Notes: a model not told the origin generated them from the letters alone. Positions 8,318 to 16,752 are shown, counted from the first letter of the stretch. The stretch: 64,000 nt of DNA from Rhodospirillales bacterium BBD 1991-14 (GCA_001657395.1 LYSY01000009.1:1-64000); one strand, 5' to 3'. Numbers and translations are program-made.

Positions 8318-9220
8318 TTACGGTTCCCGCAGGAACGGCAGGAGGCCGGTCAGAATGCCTTCAGGATCCTCTTCCGGCCCGAAGTGGCCGGAGTCGGTTG
8401 TCGAGCCGGTGACGTCCTCCGCCCATCGGCGCCAGATCCCGAGGGGGTCGCCCGTCTTGGCCGGGAAGCCGGCATGCCCCCAGATGAAGTGCAGCGGCGC
8501 GGTGATCTTGCGTCCGGCTTCCAGGTCCGCCTGGTCGTCCGCGCGGTCGCAGGTAGCACCGGCGCGGTAGTCCTCGCAGAAGGCGTGGAGGCGCGCCGGA
8601 TCGCAATAGGCGCTGCGGTAGAGTGCCAGGGCCCGCGGATCGAAAACCGCCAGGTCCTTGTCCCGGGTCCAGGACTGCAGGGTGTGATCGACGTAGTAGT
8701 CGGGCGCGCTGGCGATCAGCGTCTCCGGCAGGGGCGCGGGCTGGGCCAGGAATGGCCAGTGATAGGCTTTCATTGCCATCTCGGCGGAGAACGCGGACCA
8801 CATGTCGTGGGTCGGCACGACTTCGATAATGGCCAACCGCTCGACGGCCTGCGGATGATCGAAGGCCATGCGGTAGGACACCCTGGCGCCGCGGTCGTGC
8901 CCGACGACGCGAAAGCGGTCGTGGCCCAGCCGCTGCATGAGGGCGATCACGTCCTCCGCCATGCGGCGCTTGGAGTAGGTCCGGTGCTCCGTATCGCTTT
9001 CGGGAATCCCGCTTTGCCCGTAACCGCGCAGATCCGGCAGGACGCAGGTGAAATGCTCTGCCAGGGCCGGGGCGACCCGGTGCCAGGTGGCATGGCACTG
9101 CGGATAACCGTGCAGCAGGATCAGCGGCGGACCGGCACCGCCGATGCGGCAGAAGATCTCGGTCCCGGCGCCTTCCAGGCGCTCGGCCCGGAACCCGGGA
9201 AACAGGTCGTCTGATGTCAT
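8318..9220 (-). CDS. Alpha/beta hydrolase, fluoroacetate/haloacetate dehalogenase-like
   Basis: 300 residues, the usual length. Key positions line up with fluoroacetate dehalogenases as I recall them, offset by one: nucleophile Asp109 in VVGHDRGAR, halide/carboxylate-binding Arg110 and Arg113, His154-Trp155 (AYHWPF), Tyr218 (EDYRAG) and catalytic His279 (DSGHFG). HGYPQ supplies the oxyanion region and DLRGYGQS is the usual fold marker. The third triad residue is Glu133 (IIEVVPT), where Asp is usual. The expected reaction is hydrolytic C-halogen cleavage of a haloacetate to glycolate, in the cytoplasm. Related sequences include plain epoxide hydrolases, but the DR..R and HW signatures favour a dehalogenase. 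Confidence 0.85.
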   Translation of the reverse strand: MTSDDLFPGFRAERLEGAGTEIFCRIGGAGPPLILLHGYPQCHATWHRVAPALAEHFTCVLPDLRGYGQSGIPESDTEHRTYSKRRMAEDVIALMQRLGHDRFRVVGHDRGARVSYRMAFDHPQAVERLAIIEVVPTHDMWSAFSAEMAMKAYHWPFLAQPAPLPETLIASAPDYYVDHTLQSWTRDKDLAVFDPRALALYRSAYCDPARLHAFCEDYRAGATCDRADDQADLEAGRKITAPLHFIWGHAGFPAKTGDPLGIWRRWAEDVTGSTTDSGHFGPEEDPEGILTGLLPFLREP

Positions 9221-9309
9221 GGTTGTCGTCCACCGGCCTCAAGTCTTCCTGAAGGCTAGCTGTGGACAGGGTTTCCGCTCAAGCGCTTTGGGCGCTTGTG
9301 GGACGCCCG

Positions 9310-9753
9310 TTATGATGAGGGCACGGTGGAGGGCCGCGTTATCACATAAAGCGCGCCCAGCATAATCAGGCCGGTGCCAATGCCGTTTACGAGGGCTGAA
9401 CCGGACAGCATGACCAGGATGACGGTTGCCAGCATCATTCCGAGCATGGCGGCGCGCTTGGACTTGGGTTCGACCACCCCGTGCAGCAGGTAGGCCTCAA
9501 CCGAGGGGCCGACACCGGGCCAGGCGAAAATCCGCCGCTGCATCGCCGGGCAGCTCTTCGCAAAGCAGGCCGCGGCGCCAATCCAGAAGATCGTCGTCGG
9601 CAGGACAGGCAGAACGAGACCGGCCAGGCCCACGACGAAAAGAGCGTAGCCGGCGCCGGTCCAGGCCCAGTTCCGGCGGCTGCTCTCAGCCGCCTCGGCG
9701 CTCTTGGCCGTGGCCTGCTCGCCGCTGTCCTGCGCTGCAGTGCTGCCGGTCAT
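9310..9753 (-). CDS. DUF454 (YbaN-like) inner-membrane protein
   Basis: 147 residues. A charged, Ala/Ser-rich N-terminus of about 28 residues is followed by a transmembrane helix containing GLAGLVLPVLPTTIFWIGAAACFAK, then SCPAMQRRIFAWPGVGPSVEAYLLHGVVEPKSKRAA, which is the family signature. One or two more membrane helices finish the protein (VILVMLSGSALV, IGTGLIMLGALYVI). The biochemical role of DUF454 proteins is not established. The gene stands alone between the dehalogenase and the two-gene membrane-protein operon. Confidence 0.88.
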   Translation of the reverse strand: MTGSTAAQDSGEQATAKSAEAAESSRRNWAWTGAGYALFVVGLAGLVLPVLPTTIFWIGAAACFAKSCPAMQRRIFAWPGVGPSVEAYLLHGVVEPKSKRAAMLGMMLATVILVMLSGSALVNGIGTGLIMLGALYVITRPSTVPSS

Positions 9754-9919
9754 GGCTTGGTCATCTCACTCCGTCGCCTGCTCCGCGCCGACCCGGGCGT
9801 AGGGAGCTTGGCAAAGAACATGGTCGGGCCGGAGTCAGAATGCCAATTGATTCTTTCGATTGCGTTGATTGGCCACGCCGACCGGTGGTGTTCCGCCGTT
9901 GGCCTTCAATACTGGGCCT

Positions 9920-11113
9920 TCAGTAGTCGTCGAAACTCCTCTGGTCCAGCAAAGCCAGGGGCGGCCCGCTTTCTCCGGGGATGAGGGGCAGGATTTCCAG
10001 GTCTTCCGCGACCATGACCTTGGTTTCGGCTTGGCGCTCCACCAGTGCATCCAGGTGGTTTTCCAGGTCCGACAAAGCAACCTCCCGGCGAAAATAGAAG
10101 CCGGCCAGCACCGGTGGGTCGAAGCCGCGATCGAATTCGAGATTGTAGAGCCGGTACTCGGGCCCGCGGTTGGGGACACCGAGCCCGGAGTCCGATCCGG
10201 CCGGCTTGCCGCCGCGCGATTCGGTCAGGGTCATCGCCTCCACCATGCGTCCGCTCAGCACCGCGCCCGGGCGGACCTCTTCGGGCAACGCTTCGTACAC
10301 CTGCCCCTGGCAGCGCATCAGGTCCGCCCGTGCCCGGCGGAAGCGGGTGGCCGAACGGCTGCTGACGAAGGCAATCACGAAGGACGCGGCCAGAAGAAGG
10401 CCGAGCCAATAAAGATGATCGACGACGAAGGCCAGGGCGACGCTGTTCGTCTGGGCGCGCCGCTGCTGGCCGAGAGCGGTCAGTTCGCCCCCGGCTTCAT
10501 AGGCCATCTGCAGCGTGCCGCCGGTGAGGATCAGCACGAAGAGGAACGCCAGGCCTCCGACAAGCAGGCCGTTGACGAGCAGTTGCTTCAGTGCCGGGAA
10601 GTCGTAGGCACTGGCGAGGCGCGGGTCCTTTGTAGGGATTTGGTAGACGAACTGCCGGTTGATGCGCCCGAAGCCCTGGGCGCGGCGGCGGCCGAGGTCC
10701 CCCTCGAAGACGGTGAAGACGCCCCAGTCCGGGCGGTCGGGGCAGAGGAAACGGGTTTCGCTGTTGAGACCGTGCCCGAGGAACACGAAACGCTCGATCT
10801 GAAGACGCCAGTCACGCAGCGGCTGCGTGATGCCCAAGAGGTTGGCGAGCACGGTAACGGCGCAGACGAGCTGCAGGAAGATCACCACAAACATCGGCAC
10901 CTTGGGGCCTTCCGCGATTGCCGCACGGATGACGTCAAGATAGCCGAGGCCGAAGTGCCGCTCGGACCAGCCCTCCGCCAAAAGCACGACGGGGCCGTAG
11001 GCAAACCCGAGAAGGAGAACCAGGAAGAAGAGATTTTTCAGGAATCCGGGAACACCGCCACTGCCCGGTTTCTGCCGGACGGTGCCAGGGAGGCGGCGCT
11101 TGACAGTCTTCAC
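9920..11113 (-). CDS. Polytopic membrane protein of unknown function (second gene of paralogous pair)
   Basis: 397 residues starting at a GTG (11113) whose GTGA overlaps the stop of the upstream gene, so translation is probably coupled. Membrane segments lie near residues 25-47, 73-95, 185-210 and 238-262. Between segments two and three is a soluble loop with FLCPDRPDWGVFTVFEGDLG; the C-terminal 130 residues are soluble and contain LSGRMVEAMTL, YRLYNLEFDRGFDPPVLAGF and LENHLDALVERQAETKVMV. This C-terminal block resembles that of the upstream gene product (GRVVERVQI, CLEFAERFDPAVVLGFSLP), so the two look like diverged paralogues. No family recognised. Confidence 0.75.
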   Translation of the reverse strand: MKTVKRRLPGTVRQKPGSGGVPGFLKNLFFLVLLLGFAYGPVVLLAEGWSERHFGLGYLDVIRAAIAEGPKVPMFVVIFLQLVCAVTVLANLLGITQPLRDWRLQIERFVFLGHGLNSETRFLCPDRPDWGVFTVFEGDLGRRRAQGFGRINRQFVYQIPTKDPRLASAYDFPALKQLLVNGLLVGGLAFLFVLILTGGTLQMAYEAGGELTALGQQRRAQTNSVALAFVVDHLYWLGLLLAASFVIAFVSSRSATRFRRARADLMRCQGQVYEALPEEVRPGAVLSGRMVEAMTLTESRGGKPAGSDSGLGVPNRGPEYRLYNLEFDRGFDPPVLAGFYFRREVALSDLENHLDALVERQAETKVMVAEDLEILPLIPGESGPPLALLDQRSFDDY

Positions 11114-12129
11114 TCCCCAGCCTCCGCAAGAGGTTCCGTCAAGGGATGGATACGGGCTTGGGGATCGACCCAGACCCTGATCGTTGCCTGGGCGGCCGCG
11201 GCCCTCTCGAGGCTGCGGAAAATCGGGCAGTCCGGGCGGGCGGGCAGGGAGAACCCCAGCACCACCGCAGGATCGAAGCGCTCTGCAAATTCCAGGCAGT
11301 AGCCCACATGGGGTGCGTGATACCAGCCCGGGTCGATCTGCACTCGCTCCACGACCCGACCTTCCAGGATTTCCCCGCTTTGAACCAGCGGTTTGGTGTG
11401 GGCGTTGGCAATCGCGGTTTCAAAGCCCCGCAGGAAGCGCTGGCGGCGCCACAGGGCAGCGATGCCCAGGGCCAGGGTGGCCAGGAGACCGAGGGCGAGG
11501 CTGGGCATGGCCGGCAGGAGCACCTGCTCAAGATAGGGGTCGTGGGTGGCGAAGAGAGCGCCCATGACGCCCGGCCCGCCGGCCACCTGGAAGATCAGCG
11601 AGGGCAACAGGGCCAAGCCTGCAAAAATGAAGACCAGCCAAAGGGTCAGCAGGCGGATGATCAAGTGTTCGACGGCCCTGTGCAATCCGGCTTCCCATCG
11701 CTCAAGGCGCAGGCCCTCGTCATCCAGCAGATGGCGGCGGAAGAGATGCCGAAAGCTCTGGACGTCCGGGTTGCCGGCGCCGCCGGTCTTGAACTGCAGG
11801 ACCCGGCCCGACGAAAGGCTGCCGTCGGCGTAGTAGCGAACGCCCGAGAAAGTTTCACCCAGATAGACACCGCAGCGCAGACCACCGAAGCGCGCCGTGG
11901 CGCGCACGGCCCAGTCGCCGAACATCCATCCGATGACACCGGCAAAGACAAGGCACAACAGTCCGACGACGGCTAATGACAGCATTGTATCGGCGGCCAG
12001 CGGCCCTTCAACCACCGCGGCAATTCCCCCGAAGGCCCGGCCGTTCGAGGGCATCGCGAGCCCGCGGTCAAGGAAGTACAGCATGACCGCAGCCGGCAAG
12101 GGAGCCGCCAGATATCTGATGTGAGGCAT
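11110..12129 (-). CDS. Polytopic membrane protein of unknown function (first gene of paralogous pair)
   Basis: 339 residues from an ATG at 12129. Membrane helices are predicted near residues 8-25, 46-72, 157-180 and 203-226. A soluble loop (about 75-155) contains GVYLGETFSGVRYYADGSL and the Arg/Asp-rich stretch RHLFRRHLLDDEGLRLERWE. The C-terminal soluble domain (about 235-335) has LEGRVVERVQIDPGW and CLEFAERFDPAVVLGFSLP and matches the end of the downstream protein in spacing and motif. The two genes overlap by 4 bp. They probably form a hetero-oligomer in the inner membrane, which is inference only. Confidence 0.75.
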   Translation of the reverse strand: MPHIRYLAAPLPAAVMLYFLDRGLAMPSNGRAFGGIAAVVEGPLAADTMLSLAVVGLLCLVFAGVIGWMFGDWAVRATARFGGLRCGVYLGETFSGVRYYADGSLSSGRVLQFKTGGAGNPDVQSFRHLFRRHLLDDEGLRLERWEAGLHRAVEHLIIRLLTLWLVFIFAGLALLPSLIFQVAGGPGVMGALFATHDPYLEQVLLPAMPSLALGLLATLALGIAALWRRQRFLRGFETAIANAHTKPLVQSGEILEGRVVERVQIDPGWYHAPHVGYCLEFAERFDPAVVLGFSLPARPDCPIFRSLERAAAAQATIRVWVDPQARIHPLTEPLAEAGE

Positions 12130-12342
12130 AGTCCACCCTGGCTATCCGATAACGCGAGGGGCCTGGCCGTGGTGGGCCTATGTTCCCCTCAGCCATGAGT
12201 CGCGCGGGGCGCGGCCAGGGTTCATTGCTGCGTCAGGCCCGGACGGGGTCCGGAGCGATTCCGCCTTGTTTGGCAGCATCTTGGATTGCCGCGAACCCGC
12301 GCCCTGGCCTACTGTCTCCGCGCCTCACTGTGGGAGATCGCA

Positions 12343-13050
12343 ATGCGCCGCTTCGTTGTCTTGTTTCTGTTCGCCCTGACCGCAGCAGGCTGTGCGTCCA
12401 CGGCCCCTCAGGGTGGGGCGACGGGCTCTGCCATCCTGCCGCCGGAAGTGCGTGCCCAGTTGCAACCGGGCGAGGGCAGCTATGCGCCGGACCAGTTCTA
12501 CGCCAGCCCGGCGGCCTCACGGGGGGCATATGACCGTATTCTGCTGGACCCGCTGCTGTACTTCGCACCACTGGAGCAGATGCGCCTGGTGTCGCCGGAC
12601 GACCGTCAGGTGCTGTTGAACAACCTCTACATCCTGCTGCGGGAGGCCCTGGCAGAGGACTACACCCTTGTCCGCTTCCCGGCTGCCGGTGTGGCGCGCG
12701 TGCAGTTTGCGGTTCTGCCGGAGACCCGTGACCCCGTGGTTCTCGATACCGTCTCCACGGTGGAGCCCGGCAGCGCCGAAGCCGAGGTGGTGCGGGACAT
12801 GCTGGCCAGCCCGCTTCTCAAGGGACGGGCCTTCATCATCGAGGCCGAGTGGACCGACTCGGTGACCGGGGAGGTCCTTGGGGCGACCGTGGACCGCAAC
12901 TTCGGGCGCCCCAGTATCGACCCCGGACCGATTGAGAGCTGGGCCGACGTGAACACGCTGCTCAGGGACTATGCCGCGCTGCTGCGCTATCGTCTCTGCC
13001 GTTTCCGCGGCGGAGAGGACTGCGTGGCACCGCCCGCTCCCCTCGGCTGA
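12343..13050 (+). CDS. DUF3313-type outer-membrane or periplasmic lipoprotein
   Basis: 235 residues. The signal peptide MRRFVVLFLFALTAAG ends in a lipobox with the acylated Cys at residue 17. GGGAG is well spaced upstream of the ATG. The mature protein has the DUF3313 pattern: YDRILLDPLLYFAP, then DDRQVLLNNLYILLREALAEDYTLV, a central strand (GVARVQFAVL), GRAFIIEAEWTDSVTGEVLGATVDRN, and a C-terminal helix with two Cys in RLCRFRGGEDC. Function of the family is unknown. It is transcribed divergently from the paralogous membrane pair across a 213-bp gap. Confidence 0.85.
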   Translation: MRRFVVLFLFALTAAGCASTAPQGGATGSAILPPEVRAQLQPGEGSYAPDQFYASPAASRGAYDRILLDPLLYFAPLEQMRLVSPDDRQVLLNNLYILLREALAEDYTLVRFPAAGVARVQFAVLPETRDPVVLDTVSTVEPGSAEAEVVRDMLASPLLKGRAFIIEAEWTDSVTGEVLGATVDRNFGRPSIDPGPIESWADVNTLLRDYAALLRYRLCRFRGGEDCVAPPAPLG

Positions 13051-13150
13051 ATCGGGCCGGCCAGGGCCTGGCCGCGAATCGGAATTCCGCCGCCGGGCAA
13101 GCGCCGGGCCAATTTCGACTGCCGTGTTGTCAATGGCTTAACCATAAATG

Positions 13151-13179
13151 TTAACCAAACCATCGGGGGCGCCTATACT
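13151..13179 (+). promoter_or_regulatory. Candidate sigma-70 promoter of the TerB-MipZ gene
   Basis: TTAACC (13151-13156) and TATACT (13174-13179) are separated by 17 bp in the gap before the TerB-MipZ gene. A transcript would begin around 13186. That places the GTG/ATG at 13191/13197 almost at the 5' end and leaves a leader of about 110 nt if the TTG at 13299 is used. Confidence 0.5.
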
Positions 13180-13298
13180 CCGTAGCGGGGGTGCCGATGG
13201 TTTGGGGACCTGACCGGAGTGTCCTTTCCGCCTGGCGGAGCGGGTACTGCGGGCGGCTCGGGACCATCGGCCTGGAAGTCGAAGACAGGGGGGATCGT

Positions 13299-14573
13299 TT
13301 GACCTTCCTTGGCAAGCTGGCCGGCGGTGTGTTGCGCGGACAAGGCTGGTCGCGGGCAACGCCGCTTCTCCGTGGCTGTCTCTCAGCCGCCGCTCTCGTG
13401 GCTTCGGTCGACGCCACGCTGTCGCTGGCGCGGCGCAATCGCTTGGATCAGATCCTCGACGAACTCTGTGCAGCCCATGATCTTGAGGTGCACAGAGCCG
13501 TTGAGATCTTTGAAACGGATCTCGGGAGAATCCGCACCGACGGACGCGCGGGACGGGCGGCTGCCCTTGCGAACGTCAAGCGCCTGGCGGGAGAGCCTGC
13601 GGCGGTCGACCTGCTTTTGCGGATCGTGCAGGCCCTCGCCCTGGCCGACGGTGCCGCCAGCGCCCATGCGAAAGCCATGGTCCAGGAGATCGCGGCAGCC
13701 TTGGATGCCTCCGCTCCCACGCTGGCGGGCGCGGAGACCGCGTCGGACCAAAATGCCCGCGTCATCGTGATCGGCAACGAGAAGGGCGGCACCGGGAAGT
13801 CGACGACCGCAATTCACATTGCCACGGGCCTGGCGCTGCAGGGCCGGAGAGTCGCCTGCCTCGACCTCGACGGGCAGCAGCGAACGCTGTCGCGTTTCCT
13901 GCAGAACCGCAAGGCGGCCCAGGAGAGCACCGCCGGTGTCGTGGTCGTTCCCCGCTATCGGCGCATCGATCCCTCCGCGGCCGGGCGCCGCCTCGAAGCG
14001 GAGGCCGAGGAGCGCGGACGTTTCGACGAGGCAATGGCCGAGCTGGACGGCTGTGATGCCGTGGTGATCGACACACCCGGGCACAGCAGCCATCTGGCTC
14101 AGTTGGCCCACGCCCGCGCCAACGTGGTCATCACACCGATCAACGACAGCTTTATCGACATCGACGCCCTGGCGGATATCGACCGCGTGCGCCGGGAGGT
14201 TCGGGCGCCCAGTCAGTATTGCCGCATGGTCTGGCAGGAAAAGCAGGGCCGCGACCTGAAGGGGCGTTCGGATCTCGACTGGATCGTCACCCGCAACCGG
14301 GTCGGCCAGCTCGACAGCCGCAACACCCGGGAAATGGCGGCGCTGCTGGACGTCCTGTCCAGGCGCCTGGGCTTTCGTCTGCAGCCGGGGTTCAGTGAAA
14401 GGGTCGTTTTTCGTGAGCTCTTCTTTCGCGGTCTCACGCTCTTCGACCTTGCCGACCATCAGGTGCCCCACAGCGGGCGCCGGAGCCTGCAGCGCGCCCG
14501 GCAGGAGGTCGAGTCCTTCGTCAACGCGGTTACTGCGGCGGAAGGTCGTAGTACCACGGCGCAAAAAGACTGA
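13299..14573 (+). CDS. TerB-MipZ fusion: TerB-like domain plus ParA-family division ATPase
   Basis: 424 residues from the TTG at 13299 (GGGGGGA just upstream; the sequence becomes TerB-like from here). In-frame ATG 13197 and GTG 13191 are alternatives. Residues 25-135 match TerB-like helical domains: CLSAAALVASVDATLSLARRNRL and LLLRIVQALALADGAASAHAKAMVQEI are the two Asp-containing helical repeats. Residues 152-400 are MipZ: deviant Walker A NEKGGTGKST, then CLDLDGQQRTLSRFLQNR, DAVVIDTPGHSS, ANVVITPINDSFIDIDALADID, LDWIVTRNRVGQLDSRN and ERVVFRELFFRGLTLFDL. MipZ forms a gradient from the chromosome pole through ParB and blocks FtsZ assembly near the poles. Normal MipZ lacks the TerB part, so this is either a fusion orthologue or a second MipZ-like protein with another input. 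Confidence 0.88.
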   Translation: MTFLGKLAGGVLRGQGWSRATPLLRGCLSAAALVASVDATLSLARRNRLDQILDELCAAHDLEVHRAVEIFETDLGRIRTDGRAGRAAALANVKRLAGEPAAVDLLLRIVQALALADGAASAHAKAMVQEIAAALDASAPTLAGAETASDQNARVIVIGNEKGGTGKSTTAIHIATGLALQGRRVACLDLDGQQRTLSRFLQNRKAAQESTAGVVVVPRYRRIDPSAAGRRLEAEAEERGRFDEAMAELDGCDAVVIDTPGHSSHLAQLAHARANVVITPINDSFIDIDALADIDRVRREVRAPSQYCRMVWQEKQGRDLKGRSDLDWIVTRNRVGQLDSRNTREMAALLDVLSRRLGFRLQPGFSERVVFRELFFRGLTLFDLADHQVPHSGRRSLQRARQEVESFVNAVTAAEGRSTTAQKD

Positions 14574-16416
14574 AGGCGATCCAGACAAGCACGATCAGCG
14601 GCAGGCCCACGCGGACGAAGTCCATAAAGCGATAGTTGCCCGGCGTCATCACCACAAGGTTCGTCTGATAGCCGATGGGTGAGGCGAAGGAGCAGTTGGA
14701 CGCAAAGATCACCGCAACCGCAAAGGGTTCGACCGGCAGGTTCAGCACATAGGCGAGATCGACGGCGATCGGTGTGAACAGCACGGCCGTGGCTTTGGTG
14801 CTCAGGACGTTGGACAGCAAGGCCAGGAGCAGGAAAAAGGCCGAGAGGATCTGGGCCGGCGTCGCGCTGCTGAGCGCCGCCATCATGGTTTCCGCCAGAA
14901 AGGCGGCCCCGCCCGTCGCCTGCATCGCGGCGCCCAGGGCCAGAGCCATGGCGATCGTCAGGACGATCTTGCGGTCAAGCACCTGCAAGGCATCGCCCAG
15001 CGAGAGGATGCGCGTGGCGATCATGGCGGTAGCGCCGCAGAAGGCGGCGAGGGCAATGGGGATCACACCGCTGGCCGAGGCCGCTATGACGCCGAGGAAT
15101 ATCACCGCCGCGGCGCGCTGGTGGCGGGCCGTGACCAGCGGCTGGCGCGACCATTCCATCAGCACGACGCTGCGCTCTCCGCGCAGGCGGTCGACGTCCT
15201 CAGGCCGGCCCTGAATCAGCAGCACGTCGCCGTCCTTCAAGGGGATGCGGGTGATGCGCTCGCGCAGCATGCGGTTGCGCCGTTCGATGCCGAGAACGAT
15301 GCAGTGGTGCTTGTAGCGAAAACCGATCTCTTCGAGGGTGTGCCCGACGATCTCGGAATCCGGCCGGATCATGACTTCGGCCTGGACCTGCCCGCCAAGC
15401 AGCCAGCGCGGCCGTTTGGCCGGGTCGCCGGCATCCTCGCCCTGGCCCTGCTGAACGGCGGCCTCCAGCAGCTCGGGATGCAGCAGTTCCGGTTCGTCCT
15501 TGGCCAGGCTCGCAAGCGCCGGTCGCGTGGCGGCGATGACCACCAGGTCGTTGGCTTCCAGCACCAGGTCTTCGAAGGGCGGCAGGATGGCCCGCTCGCC
15601 GCGCTGGATCATCAGGATGGTGATGTCCGGCAGCGCGGGGAAAATACCGCCCACCGGGCGCAGACCGACCAGGCGCGAGCCGGCGCTGACGGAGACCTGC
15701 GCGACGAAGTGGCGGCCCTGCTCGCCGGCGCCGCCGCTTGTCGCCGGGCGGTCGGGCAGCAGGCGCGGCGCGACCAGCAGCAGGTAGACCAGCCCGCAGC
15801 AGGCCAGCACCAGCCCCGGGACCGTGAAGTCGAAGAACCCGAAGGGCTCCTCTCCCAGGTCGTCCAGCTCCAGGGAGACCAGCAGGTTGGTCGAGGAGCC
15901 GATCAGCGTCGTCATGCCCCCCAGCACCGAGGCATAGCTCAGCAGCATCATGTAGCGGCTTGGCGACTGCCGGAAGCGCTTGGTGAGGGTCTGCATGATC
16001 GGCACGAAGAGCACAACCACGGGAATGTTGTTCAGCACTGCGCTGAAGGCCATGACGACCACCAGCATCAGGGCAACGGCAAAGAAGGGGTTTGACCGCG
16101 TCCATTGAATGACCGCGTTGGCGGCCAGGTCCAGGACGCCCGTGCGCGTCAGACCCTCCCCCAGCACCAGAAGCGCGAGCACGGCAATCAATGCGGGGTT
16201 GGCGAAACCGGAGAACAGGCTGCGCAGACTGAGGAGGTCCTTTCCCTCCGGGCCGGTGACCGGGAAGAAGTGAAAGAAAAGAATCAGCACTGCGATGACC
16301 GAGAGGGACGTCAGCTCGATAGAGACGGCCTCGGTCGCAAAGAGCGTGAGCGCCACCACGATCAGGGCGAAGAGAAAGCCCATCTGGAAGGTGGCGAGGA
16401 GGTCGGCGGGGATCAT
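14530..16416 (-). CDS. SLC13-family permease with two TrkA-C (RCK_C) domains
   Basis: 628 residues. An N-terminal half of membrane helices (about 10-210) contains SAVLNNIPVVVLFVPIM and TTLIGSSTNLLVS, hallmarks of the DASS/CitT-ArsB superfamily. A cytoplasmic insert (about 230-415) carries two TrkA-C modules (HFVAQVSVSAGSRLVGLRPV...LVVIAATRPAL and VQAEVMIRPDSEIVGHTLEEIGF...DVLLIQGRPEDVD). The C-terminal half repeats the transport motifs (NVLSTKATAVLFTPIA, ASPIGYQTNLVVMTPG). Such proteins import sulfate, citrate or other dianions with Na+; the substrate is not predictable here. Its 3' end overlaps the 3' end of the TerB-MipZ gene by 44 bp, tail to tail. Confidence 0.9.
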   Translation of the reverse strand: MIPADLLATFQMGFLFALIVVALTLFATEAVSIELTSLSVIAVLILFFHFFPVTGPEGKDLLSLRSLFSGFANPALIAVLALLVLGEGLTRTGVLDLAANAVIQWTRSNPFFAVALMLVVVMAFSAVLNNIPVVVLFVPIMQTLTKRFRQSPSRYMMLLSYASVLGGMTTLIGSSTNLLVSLELDDLGEEPFGFFDFTVPGLVLACCGLVYLLLVAPRLLPDRPATSGGAGEQGRHFVAQVSVSAGSRLVGLRPVGGIFPALPDITILMIQRGERAILPPFEDLVLEANDLVVIAATRPALASLAKDEPELLHPELLEAAVQQGQGEDAGDPAKRPRWLLGGQVQAEVMIRPDSEIVGHTLEEIGFRYKHHCIVLGIERRNRMLRERITRIPLKDGDVLLIQGRPEDVDRLRGERSVVLMEWSRQPLVTARHQRAAAVIFLGVIAASASGVIPIALAAFCGATAMIATRILSLGDALQVLDRKIVLTIAMALALGAAMQATGGAAFLAETMMAALSSATPAQILSAFFLLLALLSNVLSTKATAVLFTPIAVDLAYVLNLPVEPFAVAVIFASNCSFASPIGYQTNLVVMTPGNYRFMDFVRVGLPLIVLVWIAFSLFAPWYYDLPPQ

Positions 16417-16567
16417 CGGCCGGCGTCCGCAACCGTGGCCGGCAACCGCCAGGCAAAAGAACGAAACAGAAGGTGAAGCACCGGAAGGCGGTTCCTTTGA
16501 ATCCGTTGACCCGCAGTCTATCGCAGAATGCCGATTCCGCGAGCGCTTCTCTGTGGAAAGTCTTGGT

Positions 16568-16666
16568 CCTAGAGCGGATCATGTTTGGACGCAAACACGA
16601 AAGTGTTTCCGCACCGGGTTTGATGGATCGCTTCCGCGATTCCATCAAACCCGCATCTGCTCTAGG
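16568..16666. repeat. 99-bp composite palindromic intergenic element (TAGAGC type)
   Basis: Outer inverted repeats CCTAGAGC (16568-16575) and GCTCTAGG (16659-16666) match perfectly. Inside are two more hairpins: AAACAC-GAAA-GTGTTT (16593-16608) and a 16-bp stem with one bulge, GGGTTTGATGGATCGC (16616-16631) against 16636-16652, loop TTCC. The nested three-hairpin design resembles REP/BIME-type or MITE-like non-coding elements. It carries no open frame. Confidence 0.8.
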
Positions 16667-16702
16667 AAGGTTCTCTGTGTCTGCGCCCGTTGAGCGGCTG
16701 CC

Positions 16703-16752
16703 TTGACGGCGTTCAGGCTGCACGCCAAGATTACCCATATGGTATGAGGAAT
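16703..16752 (+). promoter_or_regulatory. TTGACG plus 17-bp box shared with the region at 21759-21808
   Basis: TTGACG (16703-16708) is followed, 33 bp from its first base, by CATATGGTATGAGGAAT (16736-16752). The other CUT2-associated region has TTGACC and CATATTGTATGAGGAAT at exactly the same spacing, differing at one box position. The likely reading is a -35 element with an operator near the transcription start, bound by the FadR-type regulator encoded at 21883. No good -10 is visible. Confidence 0.55.

Noticed and set aside
13051-13150. A GC palindrome after the DUF3313 lipoprotein gene (GGCCAGG-G-CCTGGCC) as a terminator
   Set aside because: The loop would be too small and no T-run follows, so I cannot support a terminator.
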